From NCBI GenBank assembly GCA_003427395.1, contig BFEA01000005.1:7471150-7504157 (forward strand): a stretch of 33,008 nt of DNA. The letters are read 5' to 3'. The position numbers and the translations under genes were made by a program. This document shows positions 8,416 to 18,782 of the stretch, in pieces. The DNA is from Chara braunii. Its lineage: Eukaryota; Streptophyta; Charophyceae; Charales; Characeae. Position 1 is the first letter of the stretch, and the number at the start of each line of letters is the position of its first letter. Under the pieces are notes generated by a model. The model did no database searches. It was not told the DNA's origin and saw only the letters and a program-made list of their open reading frames with translations.

Positions 8416-9942
8416 CGGGTGAAGGGGGAGGAGGACCGAAAGCTCACCTCGATGATGCTGAAGCAGGAGGAGGACTCTCCCGGTGAATGCTCCAGCGATG
8501 GCATCGATGGCTCCAGCGGCACAACAACGCGGCAGTGGGGCAACAGGGAAGCAGGCCGTCAGCGTCGACAGGCTGAACACAAGGGCGGCGGGCGGGGACG
8601 AGCCGTAGGTACCACAACGACGGGGCAGTAGGCTGTTGCTAGGCAAGAACAGTGGGGGCGGGCCGCAAATTCAAATTCAAAAATTGGCCCGATCTCGGCC
8701 GTCGATGTTACTCGATCGACAACCCAGATCGGGCCATTAGTATTTCAACACCGGTAGGGACCTTACCGGATCCGCCCCCGGGACAGGGTTCTAGGGATCG
8801 ATCAAAACCCCTGTGCGGCCCTGAACCCCCCCAAAACGACCTGCGCCTATTTTGGGCAGGCCCCGGAAGGGTATTTTCCGGGTTCTTCCGGGTGGCTTTT
8901 TTCGGCCGGATGATACAGATGGTCCAGGGCCATCCGGATATCCGGGAAAAAAACTTAGTATATATATATTTTATTTTATTTGCGTATTTCTTACCCGAGA
9001 AAACAATATCCCCGCGCCCACTCAAACTCTGCTCAAGGCGCTTTGAGCATGGGATTGAGCGGCACTCAAAAACCTCAGCGCCGACCGCGCGCTCAATCAG
9101 CAAGTGGTTTCATAGGTTCCACGATAGTTGGCTTGACTTTGTATTACCTGTTTGTCTTTTCTATGTCGTAATCCTGATGTTCATCAAAATGGTGATGATC
9201 TAATTCAATGTTTTTTTATTTGGTGGTTCCATCTGATAACAGTGTTTTTTAAAAATAATTTCTTAAACTAATACATGCCAAACGTCTTTGCTAAACGATT
9301 CTCAACCCATGGCTTGAGAATCTGATTCGAAAATCCTTTATGGATATCTAAACCCAGAATTCATTTTTCTTGTTTCATATGTCTGATCTCTAATTTTGTA
9401 ACAGTCTCCCTATCTTGAAAACTGAAGTGCTTCGTATTCAGATTTTCTTAGTTGGTGGAAACTCTTCTGTTCTAATCATTCTAATCTTTGAACCTTGTTT
9501 TGCTTTTCAGTACTAAGTCTAAGGTAGTTTCGCTGATGATTTTTTTGTGAAAGATGCTTCAAATTTCTCTTCAGTTCTTGTTTAGTTGTCTCATGGTTTT
9601 TAAATTACTCGAAAAGGTGGGGAAAAGGTGGGAAAGGTATGGGAGGTGACGCTAGGATCACCCTCTAAGGTTTGGAGCTTTTCCCGCTGAGGCTGCACAA
9701 GATGGGAGGCGCAGGTTCATGAAGAGGGAGAGGCGGTCGAGGGGGTGAGTCTTCACCCGGCGCTGGGCTGATTTGGTCCGGTTAGCCACGGCGGGTGGGG
9801 GGGAGGACAATGGGTCAGTGTTGGTTCCAACAGGTGGAGAGGCAGGATGGGCTGTGCCATTTTGAGGTGGGACTGGGCGAGGGGGGAACCTCGGCTCTAC
9901 AATGATATACTTTAGGGGGAACTGTGTATCACTCAAGGAGCA
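8416..9942. other. Region without a recognised gene
   Basis: Contains a small hairpin: TGGCCCGATCT near 8685 pairs with AGATCGGGCCA near 8729. An open frame at 8652-9203 has no ATG of convincing context and no family signature. From about 9200 to 9600 the DNA is AT-rich and featureless. From 9600 to 9930 it is G-rich with short direct GGTGGG runs. I see no mobile-element ends before the LTR start. Confidence 0.4.
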
Positions 9943-10022
9943 TGTGCCATACTAGTTTCCGGATCTTCGTTATCTTTCAGACCCCTCCCGTTTTTCCCTG
10001 TAACCAGATATGTATAGTTTGA

Positions 10023-10050
10023 CCCCCCCCCCCCCCCCCCCCCCCCCCCC
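10023..10050 (+). repeat. Poly(C) tract, 28 bp
   Basis: Uninterrupted C run in the 5' LTR. The 3' LTR has only CCCCTTCCG at this place, so the run expanded in, or was inserted into, this copy. It could also be an assembly uncertainty. Confidence 0.9.
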
Positions 10051-10799
10051 TCTCTGTCTATGCCCGATTAAAGGTACCTTGCGAAAATATGTCAGCCCCT
10101 TTCCCTTTTTCCTTACTTTGTTTTTGAGTGAAAATGCATAGGAATTTCGCGCGCCTTAATGAGTACGCTTGGAATTTGGCTCGACAGTTAGAAATCCCGG
10201 AATTATCGGACTACCGCGCGACCTTCCGCGCGCAAATGTTCTCGGGATCGACCTTAAAAACTCTTGTAGATTCTTGTACGAATATGGATCGACGTAAGAT
10301 TTTTCTTTCCCGCGTCTGTTTTGCGCACGGGTATGGTATTTTCAATTTTTGAATTAGCATAGGATTGGAAAAAACTGCAACTGTTTTGGTGCCCATTTCC
10401 CATCTTACCGACCGGCGCCATGCCAACAAGCTCCCTCCTTCCTCCCTCGTGTTTCTCTCACCATCCTTCTTTGCGCGCACACGCTTTCTCGCACCTGCCC
10501 CCTGTAACTGCTTTTCCCTCCCCCTTCTCCGCGCGTGCCTTTTTCTTTCTCCTTCTCGATCATCTGAATCTTGGACCCGTTTCGTGTTATCCTTCGCGCT
10601 CCTCTTCTTCCCGCTCTAAAAACCGCGCTCGAAAACCCTGAAGCGTCATGTAAGTTCTTACTGCACGGCGATTCTGAGTGGCCGAGGTCGAGTTAGGAGG
10701 ATCAACATGGCTTTCGATGGGCGGCCACTTTCAAACTCTCCTATGCCCTCCTCTGCCTCACCCTTAACCCTCCACCGCATCTCTCTCCCTTCTCGCAAC

Positions 10800-10805
10800 T
10801 ATAAA
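10800..10805 (+). promoter_or_regulatory. Possible TATA box of the 5' LTR
   Basis: TATAAA after a C/T-rich stretch, 1.7 kb before the PBS. It lies in the segment present only in the 5' LTR. A single-motif match, not tested against a transcription start. Confidence 0.3.
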
Positions 10806-11788
10806 TTTCGTTGGCGCCCCCACAAAACTCTCTCTCAACTCATCGCCCAGCTTCCGGGAAGTAGTGGCTAGGTGATGTATACGGTGCGAGTCGCAAAGTC
10901 ATGACGAGCCGACTGTTGACTGGCTGGCGGTGCGCTAGATCGCCACGACGGACTGTGGAATCCGGGCAAGCCACGTCGAGGCTAAGTTGGCGGGGTGACG
11001 ATCGCAGTAGTGGAGGATGATGCGCGGCGGCCGGGATCGTCAGCGTCAGAATGCGGACAAGTAATATGAGTTGAGTGTACGACTGGCTCGGGGCCATGTT
11101 GGAATTTAATGGTGAGTACACCCTCTTGGTTGCGACTCTATTCTTTGGTGTGACCTTGCGGCGGTAAAGCCGAACTCTCTTCCATTCCTCGATCTTTGTG
11201 TAATTTCTCTTCCGATCTTTATTCCTTCTTCTCTCTCTCTTCCTTCGATTGTGAATGGTTCTATGTAATAAGCCAGAGATTGGTGAGTTATAGAATGAGT
11301 GTGATGACTGTATTCAAATGGTTTCTTTCGGAACTCTTCCATTCGTTTCCTAGGTAGTCCCCGGAGCTATTGGATTTTGTCTTGTGAACGGTGGATGCAC
11401 GTGTATCGATCACCAAGGATTCTTCCCTTGACGTCAACCTTATTGAGAAATTGCATGATTGTAATTTTTGGCACCTTCCACAATGAATGTATGCGCGGAA
11501 GATGAGACTGAACGAGTACGAAACCCCTCTTGATTAGGGCGAGTCGATAGCAGGGGCAATGTCGCTGGGATTTGGAAATACAAGAATGCTTTGATTTGTG
11601 ATTTTTGAAGGAAAGTTGCGAGTATGCGACGCATGATCCAAGTACAAAAATAGTGGCTATGTCTTGCCACACATGAACTTTCCTTTCCCTTTCTCAGAAC
11701 TCTTTGTTTCTCGTGTCTGGCCTTTCTGATCGGATTGCTAGAATTGCACGCACACAATGAATGATTGAGATATTTCTGATTGTTTGCC

Positions 11789-12310
11789 ATGTGGACTAAC
11801 GGGCTCACTCCGACTAGGCGCCAACCTCCCGTAGCCCCTCTTCGCCCCTTTCCGCATAACAAGGACAGGAAGCGAATATGTGAGTGGAACATACGAGAAG
11901 TTGTCGCAGAGATCGGTGGGCAGTATTATTTTCCTCCTGAAAATCGGTGTTCTGGGTTCGTAGGCGCTGGGTTTGCCATTGTGGATATGCACTTTCCGCC
12001 ATACTCGCTACTACTACCCTTTAACGAGTTGATCGTCATCCCGTGGTCGGCAGTGGCACCCCATTGGCCTAATGCCTTGTGTAGTGATTGCCAACGTCTC
12101 GATCACTACCAATCGAAGGGGTTCCATTACCGAACGAGGAACAAGGAAAGGGCCACCGGATTGAGACCGTCCACGTCGGATTTAGAATTGTGTAGTGTGC
12201 GGCGTCGGGAGATAGTGCGAAAACGGGATACTAAACACGTGCCCGCTCCCTTCCACTCCAAACGACGAGCCGTGACCCGGTGGGAAGTCCGACATTACTT
12301 TTTAGATTGA
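11789..12310 (+). CDS. Uncharacterised ORF inside the 5' LTR
   Basis: 173 codons from an ATG to TGA, entirely within the LTR. The product is basic toward the C-terminus (RKRDTKHVPAPFHSKRRA) with one CSDC pair and no domain I recognise. The 3' LTR carries the same reading frame (from about 22450) with one nonsense change (TGG to TGA, 22538-22540) and a 12-bp in-frame insertion. Differences between the copies are mostly amino-acid changing, so they show no protein constraint since insertion; this is expected for LTRs of one dead element. It may be a real LTR-encoded product in living relatives or a chance frame. Confidence 0.3.
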   Translation: MWTNGLTPTRRQPPVAPLRPFPHNKDRKRICEWNIREVVAEIGGQYYFPPENRCSGFVGAGFAIVDMHFPPYSLLLPFNELIVIPWSAVAPHWPNALCSDCQRLDHYQSKGFHYRTRNKERATGLRPSTSDLELCSVRRREIVRKRDTKHVPAPFHSKRRAVTRWEVRHYFLD

Positions 12311-12520
12311 ATTCAAAACTTCCCTGCATCACGGCTTCCGCGCGCGCCGGAACCCGCCAGATCACTCACTTAATCAGACCAGTACGGGGGATTTCAGTTC
12401 TGTCTGTGTCCCCACACTCAATTTTCAAAAAATCCTTGGCACACCCCATCTTGCTGTTTTTCGGGGCCTCCCTTCCGCACCTTTAGCACTCCGAACGGAA
12501 AACAGCGCAGGGCGTGAGGT

Positions 12521-12532
12521 TGGTATCGGAGC
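12521..12532 (+). other. Primer-binding site (initiator Met tRNA type)
   Basis: TGGTATCGGAGC directly follows the 5' LTR. It matches the plant retroelement site TGGTATCAGAGC, complementary to the 3' end of initiator Met tRNA, at 11 of 12 positions. This primes minus-strand cDNA synthesis in LTR retrotransposons and fixes the LTR end at 12520. Confidence 0.8.
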
Positions 12533-12650
12533 TGACACGTGTCGGTTCTGACGTTAGTGAGACGAGCTGGCGAGAGGGAGATCAGCTAAACAACCCAATC
12601 GCCTCAGTCCTCCCGTCACTCGACAAAGATCTGTCGAGGCCCGAACAGAA

Positions 12651-14283
12651 ATGCCCATGGCTGATGCTAATGGAGCGCCTCCCTTGGAATGGTAAGCATC
12701 CCCCCCACCTTTCCTTTCTATCCTAACTATACTCATCCAAAGGCATGGCTTGAAGTTGTGCAAACACAGGGATATGGCGCCGAAGAGCTTCCCCGCGTCA
12801 TTACCCTGTTGCTCCACAACACTGCACATGATTGGCTTAGAAGGCACCGATGGGTAGATTGGGATACTTTCAAGAGAGCGTTCCTAGTTTGATTTGACGC
12901 GATCAGTGAAGACGCTGCCTGGTTCGTCCTGAAAACCCATCCACAGGAACCAGGGGAATTACTGCCCGACTTCGTGGATCGTTTTCAGACCGCCTTGGAC
13001 AAATCGGGACGGGAAGAGAACGCGGCTCGGGATCTGTTTATCGATCATCTCCGCAATCCCGTGTTAAAGGCGAAACTGCAGAAAAAGGTCCCTCCCAAGA
13101 CAAACCAATTGTCAGTTATCATCGCCAAGGCCCTTGAGCTAGATCTGTTGGACACCCGTAAGTATATTAGTCAGGGAGAAGAAGATATTTCGGATACGAT
13201 CCAAGACGTGGCGGCCAAGAGACGGTCCTGGCTTAGAGCAATGGGACGATCTTACCCTCGTCCCGATCATGATTACCAAGACGGGTCCCGGATCCTTCCC
13301 CGTATCACTCTCTACCCCTCTCAAAACCGCCTCTCCCTCCGAAAGTGGTGCCTATGAACATGATCATGGCTCAAGAAGCCGCTTCCGTTCCCATCACCAA
13401 TCTGCTCCTAGCCCAGATGATCCATACCGCTACGACTAAACAGTCCGGGTGGACGAATAACCTGTTGCAGCTGCAGACTTCCCAGATGGATCGACTGGAA
13501 CAAATTATGACCAAACTCATAAAGGCTAATCCCAGTTCTTCTCGCCCCGTTCCCCCTCAGTACCCTTTGCTTACTGCTCCTCCCGCGGGAGGACCAGCCC
13601 ATCCTGCCGCTCCCCTTCAGATGGCTAACCCAGCGGGGAGGATCAAATGTTACAAGCGCAAACAACCAGGGCACTTCACACGAGAATGCCCCCAGCCAAA
13701 ACGTAATCAGCCGCCTCCTGCGGCCGCGCCCATAGCCTTGAACCAAGGTAGGGTGGCCGCAGTATTAGAAGTTCAACACGCAAGAGAAGTTTCCCCGTTC
13801 ATCGTCGATCAACCCTCCGCAGCCGATCCAGGCGCATCCACGTCAGGATCCTCTTCCGAGGCGGCGGACATCGTCGACCCAACCGAATACCTCCAGTTGG
13901 CTGGACTGATCGGAGCGATCCGACCCGCCAAAGAAGAACTCGAGTGATTCAAACGTACATCGGAACCCGAACCCCAGTTCCAAAAAGGAGAAATAAACCT
14001 CCTACAGACACTCAAACAGTTGGATATACGAGTGTCGATTCCTATAGGACATCTGTTGACCATATCCGAAGCTGCAAACGACAGACTTCTGCAGCAATGC
14101 CAGAAGAATCAGAAACGCTTCACCTATCAGCGCGTTCAGCGTATGCTGAAGAAAAAGCAAGAAGACGAAAGCGAAGCTAATCCTCCTCCAGCAGTCGAAT
14201 TAAACGCGCCAGAAACGGCGAGAATCGCCGCCATCTCTTACGCTGAGAAAAATCACTTTGTGCGTGTACAATCGGTCTTATAG
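12651..14283 (+). pseudogene. Element A gag
   Basis: Nucleocapsid/capsid polyprotein relic. The first ATG after the PBS (12651) starts MPMADANGAPPLEW and meets TAA at 12690. The capsid-like part (PKAWLEVVQTQGYGAEELPR and DWDTFKRAFLV) is in another frame and has a TGA at 12890-12892. It resumes to about 13320, then shifts frame. The second half (to 13944) holds a CCHC zinc knuckle at 13648-13689. Its second Cys is Arg (CGC, 13657-13659), so metal binding should be lost. TGA at 13945-13947 splits off a C-terminal piece (QKGEINLLQTLKQLDIRV) that element B shares. The frame ends at TAG 14281-14283. Confidence 0.8.
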
Positions 14284-14808
14284 AAAAGTGCGGAATGTGA
14301 TTGTGAAGTCTAGGGCAAACCATTCGATGCGCTGATTGACACTGAATCATCAGCAGTGACCATCTCCTTGAACACTATCCGAAAAACTGGACGACTGAAT
14401 TTCATCCTTCCTCTACCAGGGAAGGACAACTATGTCTCGGCCGATGAGGAAGCCATGAACATCGTAGGGATCATCGAGAATGTTGCGATCAGGGTGGGAC
14501 GAGTGCATGTGTTGGTTAACGCGTTGGTCATTGACGTGTATTCTTATTCGATATTGTTAGGACTCCCCTGGGCGATGGTCGTGGGCGCACGAATCCATTT
14601 TGATTCCAAACAACTCGTTCTCACTCACACGGGAGGAAAACCCCAAATGCTTCCTCTCCGAATCTCTACTCGATCACCGAGAAGATATCCTAGTATCGAC
14701 CGGATAGGAATGATTCAGAATCTAGAGAAGTCTCTCCCGAACCCTGATGATGGAAGCCCCCTGCGTGGGAAGGCGAGTTCAACAAATGTGACTATGAGGA
14801 AGAACTGA
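14284..14808 (+). pseudogene. Element A aspartic protease
   Basis: Retropepsin-like domain, in the same frame as the gag C-terminus. The active site reads ALIDTESSAVTIS. Asp is at 14338-14340, but the invariant Gly of D-T/S-G is Glu (14344-14346), so the enzyme should be dead. The C-terminal motif YSILLGLPWAM (near 14540-14572) marks the second retropepsin signature. An in-frame TAG at 14311-14313 lies eight codons before the Asp; element B has a TAG at the same place. The frame ends at 14808. Confidence 0.8.
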
Positions 14809-15481
14809 GCAATATCCCTAGTAAGGAAGAATGGAAGCAATTAGTCGAGATGTTCGATGGCGAGGCAAAAGAAGAATTTCGGATGATCCCCGCAACGACT
14901 CGAACATTCGATCTAGGCTCGAAAAACAGCGAGCCCAACCACTCTCTACCCACAGAAAGACAAATTTCTCCTGCGATATTCTCGGGAGAGCCGATCTTGC
15001 AAATTTCCGATACGGCTGACAATTTGGAACCCCCTCGCACATTATACGAGAGCACACTTTTACTCCGGGCCAGGTATCAGCAAATGAACTGCTACCTGGA
15101 TCTTTCAGTGTCCCCCCTAGATCACTACTCACGCAAGGAGCTATGATCATCTTAATCAAGGAAGAGGCAGAAGCTCCGATAACAGACGTTCCGGATCTCA
15201 TGCAGGAAATGACGGATCTAATAGGAGTAGAAATAGCCAAAAGTACTGTCGATTCTGAAACCGACGCTGAGGTCAATAAAACTGAGATGATCAGCCCGGC
15301 TGAATCACAAATGATTGTCACAGTCTTTTCAGTCCGAACTAGTAGTTCGATGTTTTCCAGCGTGCACGACAGGCGATCACGAAAGAAGGATTGGATTGAA
15401 GCACCCCTGAATATCGCGAAAGATGCAGTAATCATCATCCCCAGTCATGTCCCCCGAGATATCTGAGGATCCCTGATTGAT
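14809..15481 (+). pseudogene. Element A protease-RT linker, frameshifted
   Basis: Two overlapping frames (14850-15146 and 15143-15466) together match the linker of element B: EPPRTLYEST here, EPPETLYEAT there, followed by an acidic stretch ending near QMIVTVFS. The frame changes around 14810-14850 and 15143. No catalytic motif. Element B carries a foldback element at the equivalent of about 15330; element A does not. Confidence 0.7.
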
Positions 15482-16230
15482 GTGTTGCATGGCTATGCTG
15501 AGGTATTGAGTGTGGATGACAATGATATTGGGCTATCTACTGTGATAGAGTATGCGATCCTTATGGTGGATCATCCGCCTATTAGTTGTGCTCCTTATCG
15601 GTATTCATCGGCGCAAAGAGCAATTGCATTTAAGAGGATTAAGGAGTTCGAAGCTAACGGTTGGATCGAACCCGCTATTGGACCGTGGTCGTTTCCAGTT
15701 GTGATTGTGCCGAAAAAAGCAGGAGGGATTCGCATTTGCATCAATTACCGAAAGTTGAATGATATCACGATCAAGGATGTGTATCCTCTTCCCCGGATTG
15801 ATGAGTTGTTGGATGCTATCGGTGGTGCTCGATTCTTTAGTAAATTTGATATTCGACATGGATTCCACCATCTTCTGGTTCGAAAAGAGGACCGCCCGAA
15901 AATGGCGTTCATTCTTTTCGAAGGCACTTGGCAATGGGTCAGATGCCTGATGGGGATTTGCAACGCCCCAGCCACGTTTCAGCGCGCGATGAATATGGCT
16001 TTCCAAAACTTCGTGCGAAAACGCGGCTGGCGCAGAGCATAATCAACTACTGTGTGATTGTATATATGGATGATATCCTTGTTTTTTCTACTTCCTATGA
16101 GGGACACATGCAACACATGGAATGGACACTGCACGCACTGAAGGACGCAGGATTCAAGGTGGCGATTGAGAAGTGCTAATTTTTCCTCACGGAGATCTCC
16201 TTCCTCGGTCACGTCGTCACGAACCAAGGG
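15482..16230 (+). pseudogene. Element A reverse transcriptase
   Basis: RT copies the element RNA into cDNA. Blocks in order: GPWSFPVVIVPKKAGGIRIC, NYRKLNDITIKDVYPLPRID, FFSKFDIRHGFHHL (catalytic Asp), WQWVRCLMGICNAPATFQR, then YMDDILVFS with the catalytic pair at 16063-16074. A one-base deletion in the A-rich run near 16017-16021 shifts the frame between the last two blocks; element B's left copy shows the intact reading FVNKTRL there. A TAA at 16177-16179 lies in the thumb, in KC-stop-FFLTEISFLGH. Catalytic residues survive, but the protein cannot be made whole. Confidence 0.92.
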
Positions 16231-16893
16231 TTGCAGCCGGAGCCCCAGAAGGTGACAGTTGTGAGAGACGCACCGGTGCCAACATCTATAACGCAAATCC
16301 GCGCCTTTTTGGGTTTGGCATCGTACTATCGAAGGTTCATCAAGGGATTTGAAGCGATCGCGGGACCACTCACGAATCTGCTAAAAGAAGGATCAGCCGT
16401 TGATCTGGACCCGAAAAAGCCCTTTGTTCTCATCATCGATTGGCAACCGGAGGCGGTTTCAACGATCTTGGCCCAGGTGGGACCCGACGGCCTCGAACAC
16501 GTGGTGGAATACGCGTCCAAAACGGTGTCGTCCTATAAGCGCAACTACGCGGCCCCGACGGGGGAATGCTATGCAGCCTTATGGGGGATCCGTCACTTCC
16601 GAGCGTATTTGTATGGCCGAAGATTTACGCTGGTAACCGACCACGAACCGCTATTGGCGCTGAAGAAGTCCAAGAATTACTCGGGCATGATCGGACGATG
16701 GGCCACCATACTGCAGAGCATGGACTTTGACATCCGTCATCGGAAACATGAGAAACACGACAGCGCAGACGGACTGACACGACTTCACCGTCCCGACAAG
16801 GTGTCAAGGAGTGAGGAAGTGACCGTCTGGCGTGACCCGGAACCAGCAAACGAGCCTCGATACGGACAAGTGGAGATCCTACCAAAGGGTTAA
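16231..16893 (+). pseudogene. Element A RT connection and RNase H
   Basis: Open for 220 codons in the frame of the YMDD block. The RT connection is RAFLGLASYYRRFIKGF. RNase H follows with Asp in FVLIIDWQPEAV (16438-16440), Glu in TGECYAALWGIRHFRAYL, and Asp in LVTDHEPLLALK. RNase H removes the RNA strand during cDNA synthesis. The first block reads DWQPEAV where many gypsy elements have DAS. TAA at 16891-16893 closes the frame, but the same frame reopens at once into the PHD-integrase part. Confidence 0.9.
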
Positions 16894-17688
16894 GTGGACA
16901 CGTGCACCCGACCCCACCTCTCCCTCCCTTTTCGATTCTCGTCTCTCGGAACGACGGAAACTCCTCCTGACTCACTCTCTCCCACCTGTTCTGATCCCCT
17001 CGCCCATTCGGATTTTCTGGCCGCTCTCCCGGACAAATTTTGTTATTTTTGCACGTGCATTTCACGAATTTACGGAGTAAATTGTTACCCCTTCAAGTCT
17101 GGATTTGTCGATTGGGTGAACTGTGCCACGTGTGTCAATCGTGCGCACGGTGCGTGCGTCCGATACCGAATGAGTAGTAAGGAATGGAAGTGCCCTCTGT
17201 GTAGGACGGACAAACTCCCTACCGAGGTTCGATTCGAGGCTGCCCGAACGGACGACCTTGAATATGACGAGAAATACCGACGAGCGGAGGTATGGACAGA
17301 TAAAATCTTATTAGGTAAATTAGCGGGCCTACCCTTGGACCATCTCACTAAGCATTACAGACGTCGGGCTACCGAAAGATCCCGAGACTATCGATGGATC
17401 AACGGACATTTGGAAAAACGAAAGACAGACGGATCAGGGCTATGGTTGACAGTTCCCCACCCTTTTCAGAGATATAACTGGAGTAGGTCCGCGCCCGAGG
17501 AACAGGCCGCTCATTTCACGATACGTGTCACCGAGGCAACTATCGACCCAAATCGATGTTTTTTGTCTAATATCCGTGACGATGTGAAGCACGTGGTCGC
17601 TAACTGTCTAGTCTGTGCCGCTGACCGCGCGCCCCTCCGTGGGCCAAACACGATAGTCCCTACGGAAGTAAAAAGGTCGTTCCAATGA
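16894..17688 (+). pseudogene. Element A PHD finger and integrase zinc-binding region
   Basis: 265 codons in the pol frame with no internal stop. After a Ser/Pro-rich lead come the eight metal ligands of a PHD finger (17041-17202): C-x2-C, 23 residues, C-x2-C-x4-H-x2-C-x11-C-x2-C. The diagnostic Trp is two residues before the seventh Cys (WKCPLC). The His position after the fourth Cys separates it from RING fingers. PHD fingers typically read histone H3 tails. Downstream, IRDDVKHVVANCLVCAADRA is the distal CxxC part of the integrase zinc-binding domain; only one of its two His (AAHFTIRV) is clear. TGA at 17686-17688 replaces what is likely an Arg codon before the integrase core. Confidence 0.8.
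17041..17202 (+). other. PHD-type zinc finger (C4HC3) in pol
   Basis: Ligands by codon position: Cys 17041, Cys 17050, Cys 17122, Cys 17131, His 17146, Cys 17155, Cys 17191, Cys 17200; Trp at 17185. All eight survive in an otherwise broken element. The 23-residue second gap is slightly longer than usual; an extra Cys at 17083 offers an alternative ligand. Placed between RNase H and integrase, it could direct integration to marked chromatin, as chromodomains do at the integrase C-terminus of chromoviruses; that role is inference. Confidence 0.75.
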
Positions 17689-18648
17689 GTCAGTATGGAC
17701 ACAACTGATATAGATGTGCCACCTGGCCCCAATCGTTGCGAATACTCCATTCTCTTGGTATTAATCGATCACTTCTCAAAATACATCAAAGTCTATCCGT
17801 GTAGAACCCGAAAGGCCTCAGAGATGGCCACATACATCGACCGGTTCCTCAATACCCACCTAGATACAGAGGAGATTCTAACCAAACATGAGGTAGAGGA
17901 ATTGCTAATGCGTCGTGGCGTTACGCTCCGACACACCACTCCCTATGTTTCCCAATCGAATGGGTTGGTAGAGAATGCGAATCGCATGATTAAGACCGCC
18001 CTCCGTAAGAACTTAGCGGTCCGCGACACGCGTCCATGGCCCGAGATAGTCTATCAAATCATCGGAATTCACCGAGCCACCCCTCATGAGTCCACAGGGT
18101 TCACCCCCTTCCAACTTCGAACTAATAGCCTCCCATGTGTCGATAATCGGAGTACCACAGAAATTACTGACAAAGGGGGACGGGACACGCGTGCGGCCCT
18201 TAAGGCCAAAGCCAAAAGGTATGCGGATTTAATGGAAAGGGTCGTTCCTAAGCTGGCCCGAAAAAGACAGAAAATGACCGAACTGGCCCACGGTAGGCAG
18301 GTCCGTAGCTACGAGGCCCGAAACGGGAACGCGGGCCCACATCACCAATATAAGTTAGGGGATCTGGTGCAGGTACGCAAATGTGCACGCGACCACAAAC
18401 TCGCTCCCAAGTTTTCTGGTTGTTTCCACGTCGTAGAGCTCGGTCCTAACGGAGCTAACACGGTGCGCATCGCGCTCGAAACCAGCGCCAGCCATAGCTC
18501 CCTCCCCATCGTCCGCCACACTTCCTACCTTCGTCTTCTCCCTCCTTCTGAGAACCTTAACCCATCTCTTTCTTCTTCATCCGACGCAAACGAGGAACTC
18601 GTTTCCTCTCCTTCGTCTGCATCCACCTCACGCTCACCTTCGCCATGA
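17689..18648 (+). pseudogene. Element A integrase core and C-terminal domain
   Basis: Same frame as the upstream piece. The core starts VSMDTTDIDVPPGPN with the first catalytic Asp, then VLIDHFSKYIKVYP. The segment that should hold the second catalytic Asp is missing: EEILT runs straight into KHEVEELLMRRG near 17884, an in-frame deletion of several codons. The third residue, Glu, is present at 17971-17973 in SNGLVENANRM. A C-terminal DNA-binding-like part (YKLGDLVQVRK, then LAPKFSGCFHVVELGPN) ends in a Ser-rich tail. TGA 18646-18648 ends the frame. Integrase would insert the cDNA; this copy lacks a full DDE triad. Confidence 0.88.
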
Positions 18649-18782
18649 GCTTTATCATTGAACCAGCCATCCCTGCTCAGCGTCTTCAACCTCGAACCCT
18701 CTTGCAATTCAGCCAAGTCCCGCATCCCTGTCTTAGCTTTATCATTGAACCAGCCATCCCTGCTCAGCGTCTTCAACCTCGA
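18648..18782 (+). repeat. 48-bp direct repeat, period 87 bp
   Basis: AGCTTTATCATTGAACCAGC and the following 28 bases occur identically at 18648-18695 and 18735-18782. The copies look identical, so this duplication is young compared with the element. The first copy overlaps the last base of the integrase stop codon. Confidence 0.95.

Larger units (their letters stand above)
9943..12520 (+). repeat. Element A 5' LTR
   Basis: Aligns with 20852-23185 over most of its length, for example TGCCCGATTAAAGG at 10061 and 20904, and AACAGCGCAGGGCGTGAGGT at 12501 and 23166. It holds a 28-C homopolymer (10023-10050) absent from the 3' copy. It also holds a 390-bp segment (10496-10885) that the 3' LTR lacks. 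The right end abuts the primer-binding site. A length of about 2.6 kb is long for an LTR. Confidence 0.85.

Noticed and set aside
7437-8646. Several long open frames on both strands with Ser/Pro/Leu, Arg/Lys or Glu-rich products
   Set aside because: They are translations of the polypyrimidine and polypurine tracts; no domain and no non-repeat core.
10128-10352. 74-codon frame near the start of both LTRs (also 20971-21195)
   Set aside because: Short, present only because the LTRs are copies; no motif and no evidence of constraint.
12690-12730. Possible intron in gag (GTAAGC at 12690 to CCAAAG near 12742)
   Set aside because: A simple mutation near the C-run explains the frame change as well, and the supposed intron would be only about 50 bp.
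14818-15438. 206-codon minus-strand frame in element A
   Set aside because: Antisense of the protease-RT linker; no motif of its own.
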